Origin: Acidobacteria bacterium SCN 69-37
Lineage (GTDB): Bacteria > Acidobacteriota > Vicinamibacteria > Vicinamibacterales > SCN-69-37
Assembly: GCA_001724025.1 (NCBI GenBank)
Contig: MEDJ01000009.1
Span: forward strand, 1-41,776
DNA: 41,776 bases
Direction: 5' to 3'
Of the stretch, positions 16,591 through 24,568 are shown piece by piece. The stretch's first letter is position 1; the number at the start of each line of letters is the position of its first letter. The notes beneath the pieces were generated by a model. It was not told where the DNA came from and made no database searches. It saw nothing but the letters and a program-made list of their open reading frames with translations. The translations under genes were made by a program, and so were the position numbers.

Positions 16591-19262
16591 TGCCTCGCTG
16601 GTGGGACACGCTCCGATCGGCGGGGGCGGGTGTGCGCTTTCGCCTGGTGGCGATGTTGCGACGCACCACGCTCGATCGGGATCTCGGCGACGAGCTGGAA
16701 CACCACCTCGCGATGCGTGCCGAGTGCGAGATGGCTGACGGAATCGGGGCGCACGAGGCGCGCCGCCGTGCCGTCCTTCGGTTCGGGAACATCAGCCGCT
16801 TTCGCGACGAAGCCCGCGAGGCGCGCCGTTTCGTCTGGCTTGCCGAGTTCGCGGCGGATGTCCACCACGGTGCCCGCCTCTCCGTCCGGCAGCCCCTCTT
16901 CTCGAGTCTGGCCATCGTCATCCTCGCGCTCGGTATCGGCCTGAATGTCGCGATCTTCGGAGCGATGAGCGCCCTGTTGTACCGACCGGTGCCGGGTCTC
17001 TCGGACGCCGATCGCCTGGTCGCGATCGGCCGGACGGAAAACGGCGCGGGCTTCGAACTCCTGTCCTATCCAGACGCCGCGGACCTCCGCGAGCGCAACT
17101 CGGTGTTGACCGGACTCGCGACGTATTCCGATGTGACGGTCGCGCTCGATAGCGGAGAGGCGACGACGCGCGCACGCGGGCAGCTCGCGAGCGCCAATTT
17201 CTTCGACGTGCTCATTGCGGGCATGACCCGGGGTCGTGGGTTCTCCGACGGCGCCGATCGCGCTGGCGTCCGTGAGGCCGTGGTGAGCGAAGGGTTCTGG
17301 ACGCGCGCCCTCGGCTCGCGCCCTGATGTCATCGGATCGAGGATCCGCGTCAACGGCGAGTCCTTCGACATCGTGGGTGTGGCGCCGCTCGGCTTCCAGG
17401 GCGTAGTCGCCGGCTCATCCATCGACGTGTGGGTGCCTCTTCGCAGCCTTTCGATGGCCGGTCCCTCCGACGCTCCGTTCGCCAGTCGCTCGGCGAACTG
17501 GCTCTCGGCCGTCGGGCGGTTGAGGCCCGACGTCTCTCGCGCCGAGGCCCGCGTGGCGCTCGGCGACCTCGGCCGGGCGCTCGCCCGCGAGTTTCCGGCC
17601 GACAACGAGGCCCGCGGCATCGCCGTGGAGTCAGTCGCCGGCCTTGGGCCCTCGTCTCGCGAGTCGGTGCTGCGCCAATGGGTCCTGCTGAATGGGCTGG
17701 CGTCACTGGTCCTTCTCGTCGTGTGCTTCAACGTCGTGAATATGACGCTGTCGCGGGCGGCCGCGCGCACCCAGGAGATGCGCATCCGTCTGTCGCTTGG
17801 TGCCGGCCGCCTTCGGCTGGTCCGTCAGCTTCTTGCCGAGCATGTGATGCTCGCGGTCGTGGGCGGCGTTGGCGGTGCGTTGATCGCCTTCTGGGGATCC
17901 GCCGCGTTGCTGTCCGCGGTGCCCGCCACCATCCGGCCTGGGTTCACGGAGCCCACCTCACCCGACTGGCGTGTCTTCGCCTTCACGGTAGCCCTGGCGC
18001 TCGGTGCTGGCATCGTCTGCGCCGTTCCGCCCGCGTTGACGGCATCGCGGACGCGGGCCGCGCGGCTCGTCCAGTTCGCGTCCGGACCGTCGCTCCCGCC
18101 GCGCACCCGGCTGCGATCGGTCTGTGCCATCCTTCAGGTTGCCGTGTCGCTCGCGCTCCTTATCGGCGCTGGCCTGTTGGCGCGATCGCTCCAGCAGGCC
18201 AACGAGGTCAACCTCGGGTTTGATCCGGACGGCATCGTGACGGCCTATTACGACCTCGACGTCGCCGACTACACAGCCGACACCGGGGCCGCCCTGCACG
18301 GGCGCCTCCTCGAGAGCGCGCGACATTGGTCAGGCGTCCAGGACGCGGCGCTCGGGCTGCACGTTCCTCTCCAGGGATCCTCCCTCGGGATGCCCATCGA
18401 AATTCCGAGCGGCGGGACCGACGACGGCCGAATGCAGCTCGTCCGGATGAACATCATCTCGCCCGGCTTCTTCCGCACGCTCGGCACGCCGCTGCTTCGA
18501 GGACGTGAATTTGGCGACGACGACGCGGGAGGGCCACAGGTCGCCGTCGTCAACGAGACGTGCCGTCGCGTGTGCTTCGGTGGGAGCGACCCGATCGGCC
18601 GTCGCATCGTCGTCTTCCGCGAGAACGCGCCGCGCGAGATCGTCGGCGTGGTGGCCGACAGCAAGTACTCGCAGCCTCTTGAGGAGGTGCGGCCAACGGT
18701 GTTCGTGCCCGTCGCCCAGCGCTATGCACCGCGGCTGGCGCTCCTGCTGCGGACGTCCTCGGCGGCCACCGTCATTGGCGCGCTGCCGGGGAACGTGCGA
18801 CGCGTCGATCCGTCGTTGCCGCTCTATGACCTGCAGACGCTCGAGGATCGGTTGGCCTTGGCGCTGTGGCAGCCACGAGCGATCTCGATGCTCGTAGGCG
18901 TGCTTGGGACGGTAAGTCTCGTGTTGGCCGTGCTTGGCGTCTACGCTGTCGTCGCCGAGACGGTTGTGCAGCGGATGCCGGAATTCGCCGTACGGATGGC
19001 ACTTGGCGCCGGACCGGCGACGATTCTCTGGATGGTATTGCGGAACGGTCTGAGTCTGGTGATTGCGGGTACCGTCCTCGGCGCCGGCCTCGCGCTGGCG
19101 ACATCCGGCCTGCTGCGCAGTTTCCTCTACCGGGTCGAGGCGATTGACGCAACGAGCTTCGCTCTCGCGATGTTCGCGCTGGCGGGCGCGGCGCTCGGGG
19201 CCTGCCTAATCCCGGCACGCCGCGCGGCTCGCGCGAACCCGGCGAACGTGCTGCGCCCGTAG
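16590..19262 (+). CDS. MacB/FtsX-type orphan ABC permease with N-terminal extension
   Basis: An 890-residue permease. Residues 1-85 form a cytoplasmic region with RRTTLDRDLGDELEHHLAMRAEC and RRAVLRFGN, the usual extension of PadR-linked acidobacterial permeases. A membrane helix follows (FSSLAIVILALGIGLNVAIFGAM), then a MacB periplasmic domain, a first FtsX triple helix, a second periplasmic domain and a final FtsX block (VSLVLAVLGVYAVVAETV ... ending ANVLRP). The ATG at 16590 overlaps the padR stop. The ATPase it needs is not adjacent on the same strand. The MacB-like ATPase at 13622-14356 is the nearest candidate. It is longer than the 8.1-kb paralogue by the N-terminal extension. Confidence 0.92.
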   Translation: MPRWWDTLRSAGAGVRFRLVAMLRRTTLDRDLGDELEHHLAMRAECEMADGIGAHEARRRAVLRFGNISRFRDEAREARRFVWLAEFAADVHHGARLSVRQPLFSSLAIVILALGIGLNVAIFGAMSALLYRPVPGLSDADRLVAIGRTENGAGFELLSYPDAADLRERNSVLTGLATYSDVTVALDSGEATTRARGQLASANFFDVLIAGMTRGRGFSDGADRAGVREAVVSEGFWTRALGSRPDVIGSRIRVNGESFDIVGVAPLGFQGVVAGSSIDVWVPLRSLSMAGPSDAPFASRSANWLSAVGRLRPDVSRAEARVALGDLGRALAREFPADNEARGIAVESVAGLGPSSRESVLRQWVLLNGLASLVLLVVCFNVVNMTLSRAAARTQEMRIRLSLGAGRLRLVRQLLAEHVMLAVVGGVGGALIAFWGSAALLSAVPATIRPGFTEPTSPDWRVFAFTVALALGAGIVCAVPPALTASRTRAARLVQFASGPSLPPRTRLRSVCAILQVAVSLALLIGAGLLARSLQQANEVNLGFDPDGIVTAYYDLDVADYTADTGAALHGRLLESARHWSGVQDAALGLHVPLQGSSLGMPIEIPSGGTDDGRMQLVRMNIISPGFFRTLGTPLLRGREFGDDDAGGPQVAVVNETCRRVCFGGSDPIGRRIVVFRENAPREIVGVVADSKYSQPLEEVRPTVFVPVAQRYAPRLALLLRTSSAATVIGALPGNVRRVDPSLPLYDLQTLEDRLALALWQPRAISMLVGVLGTVSLVLAVLGVYAVVAETVVQRMPEFAVRMALGAGPATILWMVLRNGLSLVIAGTVLGAGLALATSGLLRSFLYRVEAIDATSFALAMFALAGAALGACLIPARRAARANPANVLRP

Positions 19263-19302
19263 TCAACTTTGTGAAGGAGATCTAACATGCTGACTCGAAC
19301 TG

Positions 19303-19626
19303 GGCTTGATCCGCCTTGGTGGACACCTTCGATGAACCACGTCGACGTCTGGTCTCTCAGGACTTCCCCGCTGCGAGCCGGCTGACCGTCCCGTCGGCCG
19401 CAGGTGCGCCCACCACTGCGCCCACCCACGCGGCGAGATTTGCTGAACATTCCAGCGAGCTCCGGAGACGGACCGGCGCGGAGGCCGATTTGCGATCAGG
19501 CCGGAGCAGGCCAGAAGATCGCACTGATTCCAGAATTTCAATCAGCTCTTCGATCTGATTTCTGAGCATGATCCGACCAGTGTCCATGCGGGTGAACGCG
19601 AAGTGCGCCCACCAACTGCGCCCACC
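19303..19626 (-). repeat. Interspersed repeat copy R5 (full length)
   Basis: 324 bp, closely matching R1 over the full length. It begins GGCTTGATCCGCC, has tandem TGCGCCCACC pairs at 19404-19426 and 19603-19626, and shares the internal block AACATTCCAGCGAGCTCCGG. It follows the permease stop by 40 bases and is the last copy I find in the window. The two full-length copies are 16.4 kb apart in direct orientation. Confidence 0.85.
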
Positions 19627-19672
19627 GCAGGCGCTGAACTGAGGCTGCCCGATCGGAATCCAACCCGGGGTG

Positions 19673-20053
19673 ATGGAGAATGACGAAGTGCAACCGCGGC
19701 GTGTCTTTGTCCTCGGCGCCGGCGCGATCGGCGCATCGGTCGGCGCGCTCCTCTTCGAGGTTGGGGTGGACGGCGTGTTCGTCGTACGCGACAGCGAACA
19801 TGGCCGCGCTGTCGTCGAGCGGGGTGTCGACCTCCGCTTTCCGAAGACGGCAAGGAACATCCGGGTTCCAACCGCGGCCACGGCGACCGCGACGCCCGAC
19901 GTTCTCGTCCTGCTCGCCACGATGGGCCACGAGACCGAGGCCGCGCTCGAAGGCGTTGCGCCGCACGTCACGGTCGCTGGCCGCGACCGCGTCATGGACA
20001 TGTCCGACCTCGTCGCGATGCTGATCGAATCGGAGTCAGAAAAAGCGGCGTAA
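19673..20053 (+). pseudogene. Ketopantoate-reductase-like N-terminal fragment
   Basis: 126 residues. A Rossmann NAD(P)-binding start VFVLGAGAIGASVGALL (about 10-26) and the strand TPDVLVLLATMG match the PanE/ApbA family. Expected next is an S-L-Q-N-G-like segment and then about 200 residues of catalytic helical domain. Instead the sequence goes to HVTVAGRDRVMDMSDLVAMLIESE and ends. So the catalytic Lys, Asn and Ser region is absent and the product cannot reduce ketopantoate. It may be a decayed gene or a retained nucleotide-binding domain. It begins 46 bases after repeat R5. Confidence 0.6.
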
Positions 20054-20057
20054 CTGC

Positions 20058-20063
20058 TAGAAT
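20058..20063 (+). promoter_or_regulatory. Extended -10 box before ynfA
   Basis: TGC followed by TAGAAT forms an extended -10 element only 10 bases before the ynfA ATG. Transcription from it would start at about 20070, giving an almost leaderless message. No good -35 was seen. Confidence 0.35.
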
Positions 20064-20073
20064 CGGCCGGTTC

Positions 20074-20406
20074 ATGATTCGCAATCTCGCGTTCTTTGCC
20101 GCCGCTGCCATACTGGAAATCGCCGGATGCTTCGCCTTTTGGATCTGGCTGCGGAGAGGCGGGTCTGGCGCTATCGCACTGATCGGCGTCCTGGCTCTTG
20201 TCGGATTCGCGTTGGCCCTCACCCGAATCGAAACGCCGTTCGCCGGACGGGCCTACGCGGCCTACGGCGGCATTTACATCGCGGCGTCGCTCGCGTGGCT
20301 GTGGGTAGTCGAAGGGCAGCGTCCGACGACGCCGGACACGATTGGCGCGGCGATTGCGATCGTCGGTGCGGTGACGATCATCGCCTTCGCGGCACGCACC
20401 CCGTAG
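20074..20406 (+). CDS. ynfA: YnfA-family small membrane protein
   Basis: 110 residues with four transmembrane helices: LAFFAAAAILEIAGCFAFWIWL, ALIGVLALVGFALAL, AYAAYGGIYIAASLAWLWVV and TIGAAIAIVGAVTIIAFA. The conserved YnfA/UPF0060 signatures EIAGCFAFW and AYAAYGGIYI are present. The protein belongs to the small-multidrug-resistance-like superfamily. Transport of cations or drugs is proposed for the family but poorly defined. The length is exactly typical. The next gene begins 2 bases after its stop, so the two form an operon. Confidence 0.95.
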   Translation: MIRNLAFFAAAAILEIAGCFAFWIWLRRGGSGAIALIGVLALVGFALALTRIETPFAGRAYAAYGGIYIAASLAWLWVVEGQRPTTPDTIGAAIAIVGAVTIIAFAARTP

Positions 20407-20408
20407 CG

Positions 20409-20849
20409 ATGGCGACGTTTTCCCGTCATGCCGTACTGGACTGGACCGGCGATGTCACCACGGGCAGCGGACAGGTGACGGCCGGTTCTGAGGCGTTCAC
20501 GGCTGGTGCGACGTTCCGGAGCACCTCAGGCGAGGCGCCCATGCTGACCACCCCTGAGGAGCTACTTGCCGCCGCACACGCGGTCTGCTTCGGGATCGGG
20601 ATGCGTGGCCTCATCGCTAGGCGCTGCGGCGCGGCCGACCGGATCGCGGTCACCGCCACTATCACAGCCGACAAGGGGCGAGACGGCATCCGGATCACGG
20701 CCGCTCATCTGGATAGTGTAGTGGTTGGACTGTCGGGTATCTCCGGCGAACAACTCCAGGAGATCAACTCGGCCGTGGAACAGCGTTGCACCATCTCTGC
20801 GGCGCTCCATGGCAATGTCGCGATTAGCTCCGCAGTGACAGTGCGATAA
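20409..20849 (+). CDS. osmC: OsmC-type peroxiredoxin
   Basis: A 146-residue thiol peroxidase that reduces organic hydroperoxides in the cytoplasm. The first catalytic Cys is C60 in TPEELLAAAHAVCFGIGM. The second is about C127 in VEQRCTISAAL. Both are in the positions expected for OsmC. The N-terminal beta-hairpin domain (SRHAVLDWTGDVTTGSG) precedes the helical core. The ATG at 20409 is used because the family starts there. It follows ynfA by 2 bases. It is distinct from the cysteine-poor OsmC-like gene at 24138. Confidence 0.93.
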   Translation: MATFSRHAVLDWTGDVTTGSGQVTAGSEAFTAGATFRSTSGEAPMLTTPEELLAAAHAVCFGIGMRGLIARRCGAADRIAVTATITADKGRDGIRITAAHLDSVVVGLSGISGEQLQEINSAVEQRCTISAALHGNVAISSAVTVR

Positions 20850-20929
20850 GTCGAATCGTTATGCAGTCCGATTTCAAAGTAGCCCACTACTAGGTCGCTT
20901 ATGCAAAGGAGCCCACTACGCCAAATTCT

Positions 20930-20967
20930 TGGTTGGGGCGAGAGGATTCGAACCTCCGACTACGCGG
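20930..20967 (-). other. 3' half of a tRNA gene, likely attachment-site scar
   Basis: On the reverse strand there is a T-stem GGAGG/CCTCT closing loop TTCGAAT, then acceptor strand CGCCCCA, discriminator A and CCA ending at 20930. The CCGCG anticodon-stem strand lies just upstream, but its partner, the D-arm and the 5' acceptor strand TGGGGCG are absent. A tRNA truncated in the anticodon loop is the usual product when an element integrates at a tRNA 3' end. The surrounding 20850-21099 contains a 10-base direct repeat AGCCCACTAC (20880 and 20910) but no gene. Confidence 0.7.
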
Positions 20968-21099
20968 TCCCGAACTGATACTATTTCCCGAAATAACGCC
21001 TGAATTCACGCAATTCGTGACTCGCATAAGAGCAGACCACCATGGCCGACCATCGCGGGGCATGGCAGATATCCGAAAGAAACGAGCATCTCGGCGAGT

Positions 21100-22218
21100 T
21101 CAGTTGGCTGGTCCCGACCAGCCCAACGCGTTCAGCATGACGTGAAAGAGGTCTGTGTTGGCCATGTACCCACGCACGCGGTCGGCACCGGGCCCCTGCC
21201 CCGCCACGAGGACCTCTTCCGCGGTGTGCACGTTGTTCATACGGACATTCGCCAACTGCACGCTCGTCATGCCCCCGCTGGTCTCCGCGGCTACCCCGGT
21301 CAGCAGTGGCTTACCCCACATCCCGCCGTGCACTCGCAGATCGAACGAGTGATCGCCCGTGAAAAGGACTAATGTGTCCGGTCCCGCTTCGTCGGTGGTC
21401 GCCTCGATGACACGGTCGAGCGCCAGCAAACGGTCCAGCCCGGGTCGCAGCGCATCAGTGTGGGCGTCGGCCTCCACCATCAGGAAATAGCCGCGAGGGT
21501 TGGTGGACAACATCCGCCGGGTCATGCGTACCGCCGCGGCGAGATCGAAGTTGCGATCCTCGAGTAGCACGATGGCTCGTGTCGCATGGTCAGGGATGGC
21601 TTCGAGCGACTCGTGAACGGGTCGACCGTGCTGAGCAGCAATTGCCTCAATGGTCGAGTTCTCCGCGTTTAAGGCATCGACGACGGCGACGCGCCCGGAA
21701 CCGATCATCACATCAGGACCATCGCCGGACCGGGTCAGGAATACTTGCCGGAAAATCTCGGCAGTCTTGTTCCGGTCGTTGACCTTGGCATACAGCGACG
21801 CGGGCGTCGCGCCGGTCAAGGCGTCGTTAGAGATGACGCCCGTCGATAGACCCCGAGCCTCGGCCATCTCGAGGATCGTGGTGAGCGGCATGCCATCCTT
21901 ACTGCCGCGGACCGCGTCCGGGCCCATGCCGACGACGCCGTTGTGCGTGCGCTGGCCGGTGACGATCGCCGTCATGCCGGCGGCCGAATCACTGACGATC
22001 TGCGAGGCCGTGGCCGTATCCGACAGCCCGATGTGGGGCATGCGTTGCACGAACAGGCGTCGATTCTCGCCATGACCATGAATGCTCGCCGCGTTGAGCG
22101 TGGGGATTCCCGCTGCGTCGGCGAGAAAGAGGATGACGTTTGTAGCCCGCGTTTGGGGAGCCGCGGTCAGACCCACGGCCGCGATCCAGAGGAGGGCGAG
22201 AATCGGGAGGCGTATCAT
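21100..22218 (-). CDS. phoA: Alkaline phosphatase
   Basis: A 372-residue exported phosphomonoesterase. The signal peptide is at residues 1-19 (ILALLWIAAVGLTAAP). The first metal-site strand is NVILFLADAAG. The nucleophile serine is in VSDSAAGMTAIVTG. Other metal-site elements are VEADAHTD and TGDHSFD. The family normally has a GDGMG-like start, here changed to ADAAG, and the usual E-x-x-x-x-D-H-x-x-H site reads EADAHTD, so the metal sites deviate. The ATG at 22218 precedes the signal peptide. It would release phosphate from organic esters in the periplasm, in keeping with the pst genes farther right. Confidence 0.85.
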   Translation of the reverse strand: MIRLPILALLWIAAVGLTAAPQTRATNVILFLADAAGIPTLNAASIHGHGENRRLFVQRMPHIGLSDTATASQIVSDSAAGMTAIVTGQRTHNGVVGMGPDAVRGSKDGMPLTTILEMAEARGLSTGVISNDALTGATPASLYAKVNDRNKTAEIFRQVFLTRSGDGPDVMIGSGRVAVVDALNAENSTIEAIAAQHGRPVHESLEAIPDHATRAIVLLEDRNFDLAAAVRMTRRMLSTNPRGYFLMVEADAHTDALRPGLDRLLALDRVIEATTDEAGPDTLVLFTGDHSFDLRVHGGMWGKPLLTGVAAETSGGMTSVQLANVRMNNVHTAEEVLVAGQGPGADRVRGYMANTDLFHVMLNALGWSGPAN

Positions 22219-22291
22219 GCGGCCGAGTCTAGTCCGCTCTTGTGACAATCGTGTATGGAGGCTCGCGATCCACGAAGACGCATCGGGCTGG

Positions 22292-22675
22292 TCAGTCCGG
22301 ACCGGCCATGAACTGGACATCGGCGCGGGGCGTCCCCTCCGAGGTTCTAGTGACCGTCAACACGTAGTAGTCACCCGGCTCGTGCTTGACGAAGACGACG
22401 CTGCCGGGGGCGGAAGACACTTCCCTCCTGCGGTAGGGCACGAGACTCCGCTCCAGGGCGAGGACGTACGCGTCCCAGGTTCCGGCTATTGCGCACGACC
22501 AGGATGCGCGCACCTGCCACGTAGACCGGGTGATGGCAGACTCTCCGTACGGCCCGCCCCCCTCGCATGTCTGGCGTTGCAGGTTCCGCACCTCGGTCCG
22601 GACGGGATCTGACCAGGCGCAGGCTGCAGTCACCGCCAGCCCGGCCAGGACCCAAGTCAAGAGCCGCCCTCTCAT
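22292..22675 (-). CDS. Predicted lipoprotein
   Basis: 127 residues. The signal segment LLTWVLAGLAVTAAC ends in a lipobox-like TAAC, so Cys19 would be lipidated. Four further cysteine/tryptophan positions (QRQTCEGGG, SWSCAIAG) could form a disulfide in the envelope. The region VVFVKHEPGDYYVLTVTRT is strand-rich. No family recognised. The ATG at 22675 overlaps the stop of the upstream small membrane gene (ATGA), so the pair is translationally coupled. Confidence 0.65.
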   Translation of the reverse strand: MRGRLLTWVLAGLAVTAACAWSDPVRTEVRNLQRQTCEGGGPYGESAITRSTWQVRASWSCAIAGTWDAYVLALERSLVPYRRREVSSAPGSVVFVKHEPGDYYVLTVTRTSEGTPRADVQFMAGPD

Positions 22676-22875
22676 GACTTCCGCCGACGAAACAGCCATC
22701 GACTTCCCACCGTGACGCCGGTGGCCAGGCTCGCGGCGATCACCGTCCGGATGCTGATGCCCGTCTCGATCAACAGCACACCGGCCACTGTGGCCAGAAA
22801 CATCTGGCCCATGCCGAGGACGAACCTCAACCACCCACGCGCCGAGACCGGCTGACGACTCTGCAAGGCTGTCAC
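22672..22875 (-). CDS. Small two-helix membrane protein
   Basis: 67 residues with two likely transmembrane helices (FVLGMGQMFLATVAGVLLIETG and TVIAASLATGVTVGSRWLF), ending RRRKS, so the C-terminus should face the cytoplasm. No function is recognised. It forms an overlapping pair with the lipoprotein downstream and is divergent from arsR, so the operator at 22891-22910 sits in its upstream region and may control it too. Confidence 0.6.
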   Translation of the reverse strand: MTALQSRQPVSARGWLRFVLGMGQMFLATVAGVLLIETGISIRTVIAASLATGVTVGSRWLFRRRKS

Positions 22876-22890
22876 CGCTTGGCCATCAGT

Positions 22891-22910
22891 CTATACGCCT
22901 ATCCGCATAG
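22891..22910. promoter_or_regulatory. ArsR-type operator candidate
   Basis: CTATACG-6-CGCATAG, an inverted repeat with one mismatch in 7 bp, in the divergent region 54 bases before arsR. A TAGAAT -10-like box follows at 22923-22928 and a 6-bp hairpin GCGCCG/CGGCGC at 22937-22950. Its size and place fit autoregulation by the downstream arsR. Confidence 0.55.
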
Positions 22911-22963
22911 ACGCTAGGCATGTAGAATCATCCGTAGCGCCGAACGGCGCGCCTGGAGGGATT

Positions 22964-23359
22964 GTGACTGTCGCGGAGTACTTCAAGGGTTTGTCCGACC
23001 AGACCCGACTCAGACTCATCAACTTGCTGCTTCAGGGCGAACTCTGCGGCTGCGACATCCAACACGTCCTGGGCCTGTCGCAATCGAATGTGTCACGACA
23101 CCTGAACTACCTGAGACGAGTGGGACTGGTCGCTGACCGGCGCGAGGGCTATCGCGTGTTCTACACGCTCGCCGACCCGCGCGATTTGGATCGGAAGCGG
23201 CTGTTCGAATACCTGCGCCTCGCCTTTGAGAGCGACAGCGTGTTCCTCTCCGACCTCAAGAGCCTTCGGCGAGCCATCCGTCACGGTGCGTGCACACTGA
23301 GTGAGCCACCTCCCGCGCGCCGGCCTGCATCGGCGGCGCGGGGCCGCGCCCGGATCTGA
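22964..23359 (+). CDS. arsR: ArsR-family arsenite-responsive repressor
   Basis: A 131-residue winged-helix repressor. The classical metalloid site ELCGCD occupies residues 26-31 with Cys28 and Cys30 in the DNA-binding helix, as in E. coli-type ArsR. The recognition helix is LSQSNVSRHLNYLRR and the wing is DRREGYRVFYTLA. As(III) binding releases the protein from DNA. The GTG start at 22964 has GGAGGG 4 bases upstream, favouring it over other starts. It is the first gene of a forward cluster leading to arsD-arsA. The tail is Ala/Arg/Pro-rich and probably disordered. Confidence 0.93.
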   Translation: MTVAEYFKGLSDQTRLRLINLLLQGELCGCDIQHVLGLSQSNVSRHLNYLRRVGLVADRREGYRVFYTLADPRDLDRKRLFEYLRLAFESDSVFLSDLKSLRRAIRHGACTLSEPPPARRPASAARGRARI

Positions 23360-23391
23360 AGCTCGCCAACACACCAGACGAGAAACCAGCC

Positions 23392-24138
23392 ATGACCATT
23401 GCGATCCTGAGTGACATCCACGGCAATCTGCCCGCCCTCGAGGCCGTGCTCGACGACCTTCGCGGTCGGTCGTTCGATGCCGTCTACTGCCTCGGCGACC
23501 TCGTCGGCTACGGCGCCTCACCGAACGAGGTGGTCTCGCGGATTCGGGCCGAAGGTATTCCGACCATCATCGGCAACTATGACGATGGAGTCGGTTTCGA
23601 TCGGGACGACTGCGGGTGTGCCTATCGCGAAGACGGCGAAAGAGCACGAGGGCAACGATCCTTGATGTGGACGCGACAGCAGACCACGGCGGACCACAAG
23701 GCCTATCTGAGATCCCTGGTGCCGCAGATCCGGCTCGAGGCGAACGGCCGACGCGTGCTGCTAGTTCACGGCAGCCCGCGCCGGATGAACGAGTACCTGT
23801 TTGAGGATCGTCCGCTGTCGAGCTTCGAACGGCTGGCCGCAGCGTCGGACGCGGACGTCATCGTGTTCGGCCACACGCACCGGCCTTACACGAAGCTGGT
23901 TGGCGACGTCCTATTCGTGAATGCGGGCTCCATCGGCAAACCGAAGGATGGTGACTGGCGTGCGTGTTACATCCTGCTGACGCCTGGCGCCGCAGACCCC
24001 GTCGAGTTCATCCGCGTGCCCTACGACGTCGGCCGGGCGGCCGCCGCGATACGCAGCACAGACCTGCCGCACGAATTCGCGGACGACATTGAACGCGGCG
24101 GTGCCCCGGCTCCGACCCATACAGAAGTGGAGCCGTGA
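23392..24138 (+). CDS. Calcineurin-like metallophosphoesterase (YfcE/MJ0936 type)
   Basis: A 248-residue cytoplasmic phosphodiesterase-like enzyme. The complete two-metal signature is present: SDIHGN at residues 7-12, GDLVGYGASP, GNYDD in place of GNH, LVHGSP, and FGHTHRP. It has the length of the phosphodiesterase subfamily, and the substrate is unknown. It sits 32 bases after arsR and overlaps the following OsmC-like gene (TGATG), so it belongs to the arsenic cluster. Hydrolysis of unstable or arsenylated esters is conceivable but only an inference. The C-terminal 25 residues are poorly conserved in type. Confidence 0.9.
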   Translation: MTIAILSDIHGNLPALEAVLDDLRGRSFDAVYCLGDLVGYGASPNEVVSRIRAEGIPTIIGNYDDGVGFDRDDCGCAYREDGERARGQRSLMWTRQQTTADHKAYLRSLVPQIRLEANGRRVLLVHGSPRRMNEYLFEDRPLSSFERLAAASDADVIVFGHTHRPYTKLVGDVLFVNAGSIGKPKDGDWRACYILLTPGAADPVEFIRVPYDVGRAAAAIRSTDLPHEFADDIERGGAPAPTHTEVEP

Positions 24139-24551
24139 TGGAGTTCAAGGTCACCACCCGGCGGCAGGACGCACACGGAAGCGTCGCCGCCTGCAAAAAC
24201 GCATCGATTGTGCTCGACACGGACCTGGCGGGCCGGCGCGACGCCTTCAATCCCGCGGAACTTCTCCTGGCTGCCCTATCCGCGTGCATGATCAAGGGCA
24301 TTGAACGAGTCACGCCGATCCTGACGTTCTCGCTCCGCGGCGTTGCAGTCCACGTCCATGGCATTCGTCAGGACGTGCCGCCCCGGCTCTCGCAGATCAC
24401 GCATGACATTGTTGTCGACACCGACGAACCGGACGGGCGTCTCGCGCTCCTGCACGAGAACGTGAAGAAGTACGGCACCGTCTTCAACACCGTCGCGCCC
24501 GGTACGACACTCACCGGTGTCCTGCGTCGGGCGGCCCAGAGCGGCGCGTAG
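24138..24551 (+). CDS. OsmC-like protein lacking the second catalytic Cys
   Basis: 137 residues with the OsmC fold pattern. The first Cys is C50 in FNPAELLLAALSACMIKG, and the core strands GVAVHVHGIRQD and ITHDIVVDTDEP follow. In true OsmC/Ohr enzymes the second Cys lies in a CP-type helix start near residue 115. Here the region reads ENVKKYGTVFNTVA without cysteine. C19 is extra. So classical two-Cys peroxidase chemistry is not possible and a binding or other role is likely. The start ATG overlaps the metallophosphoesterase stop. It is the last gene before the second arsR operator. Confidence 0.85.
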   Translation: MEFKVTTRRQDAHGSVAACKNASIVLDTDLAGRRDAFNPAELLLAALSACMIKGIERVTPILTFSLRGVAVHVHGIRQDVPPRLSQITHDIVVDTDEPDGRLALLHENVKKYGTVFNTVAPGTTLTGVLRRAAQSGA

Positions 24552-24568
24552 TCGCACCTCCCCGGCCG

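Noticed and set aside
2848..19626. CRISPR array from the regularly recurring TGCGCCCACC units
   Set aside because: Units are paired, kilobases apart and not separated by uniform spacers; no cas genes.
20933..21145. 70-residue forward ORF starting GREDSNLRLRG
   Set aside because: This peptide is the typical artefact of translating the antisense strand of a tRNA T-arm; the sequence is a tRNA fragment.
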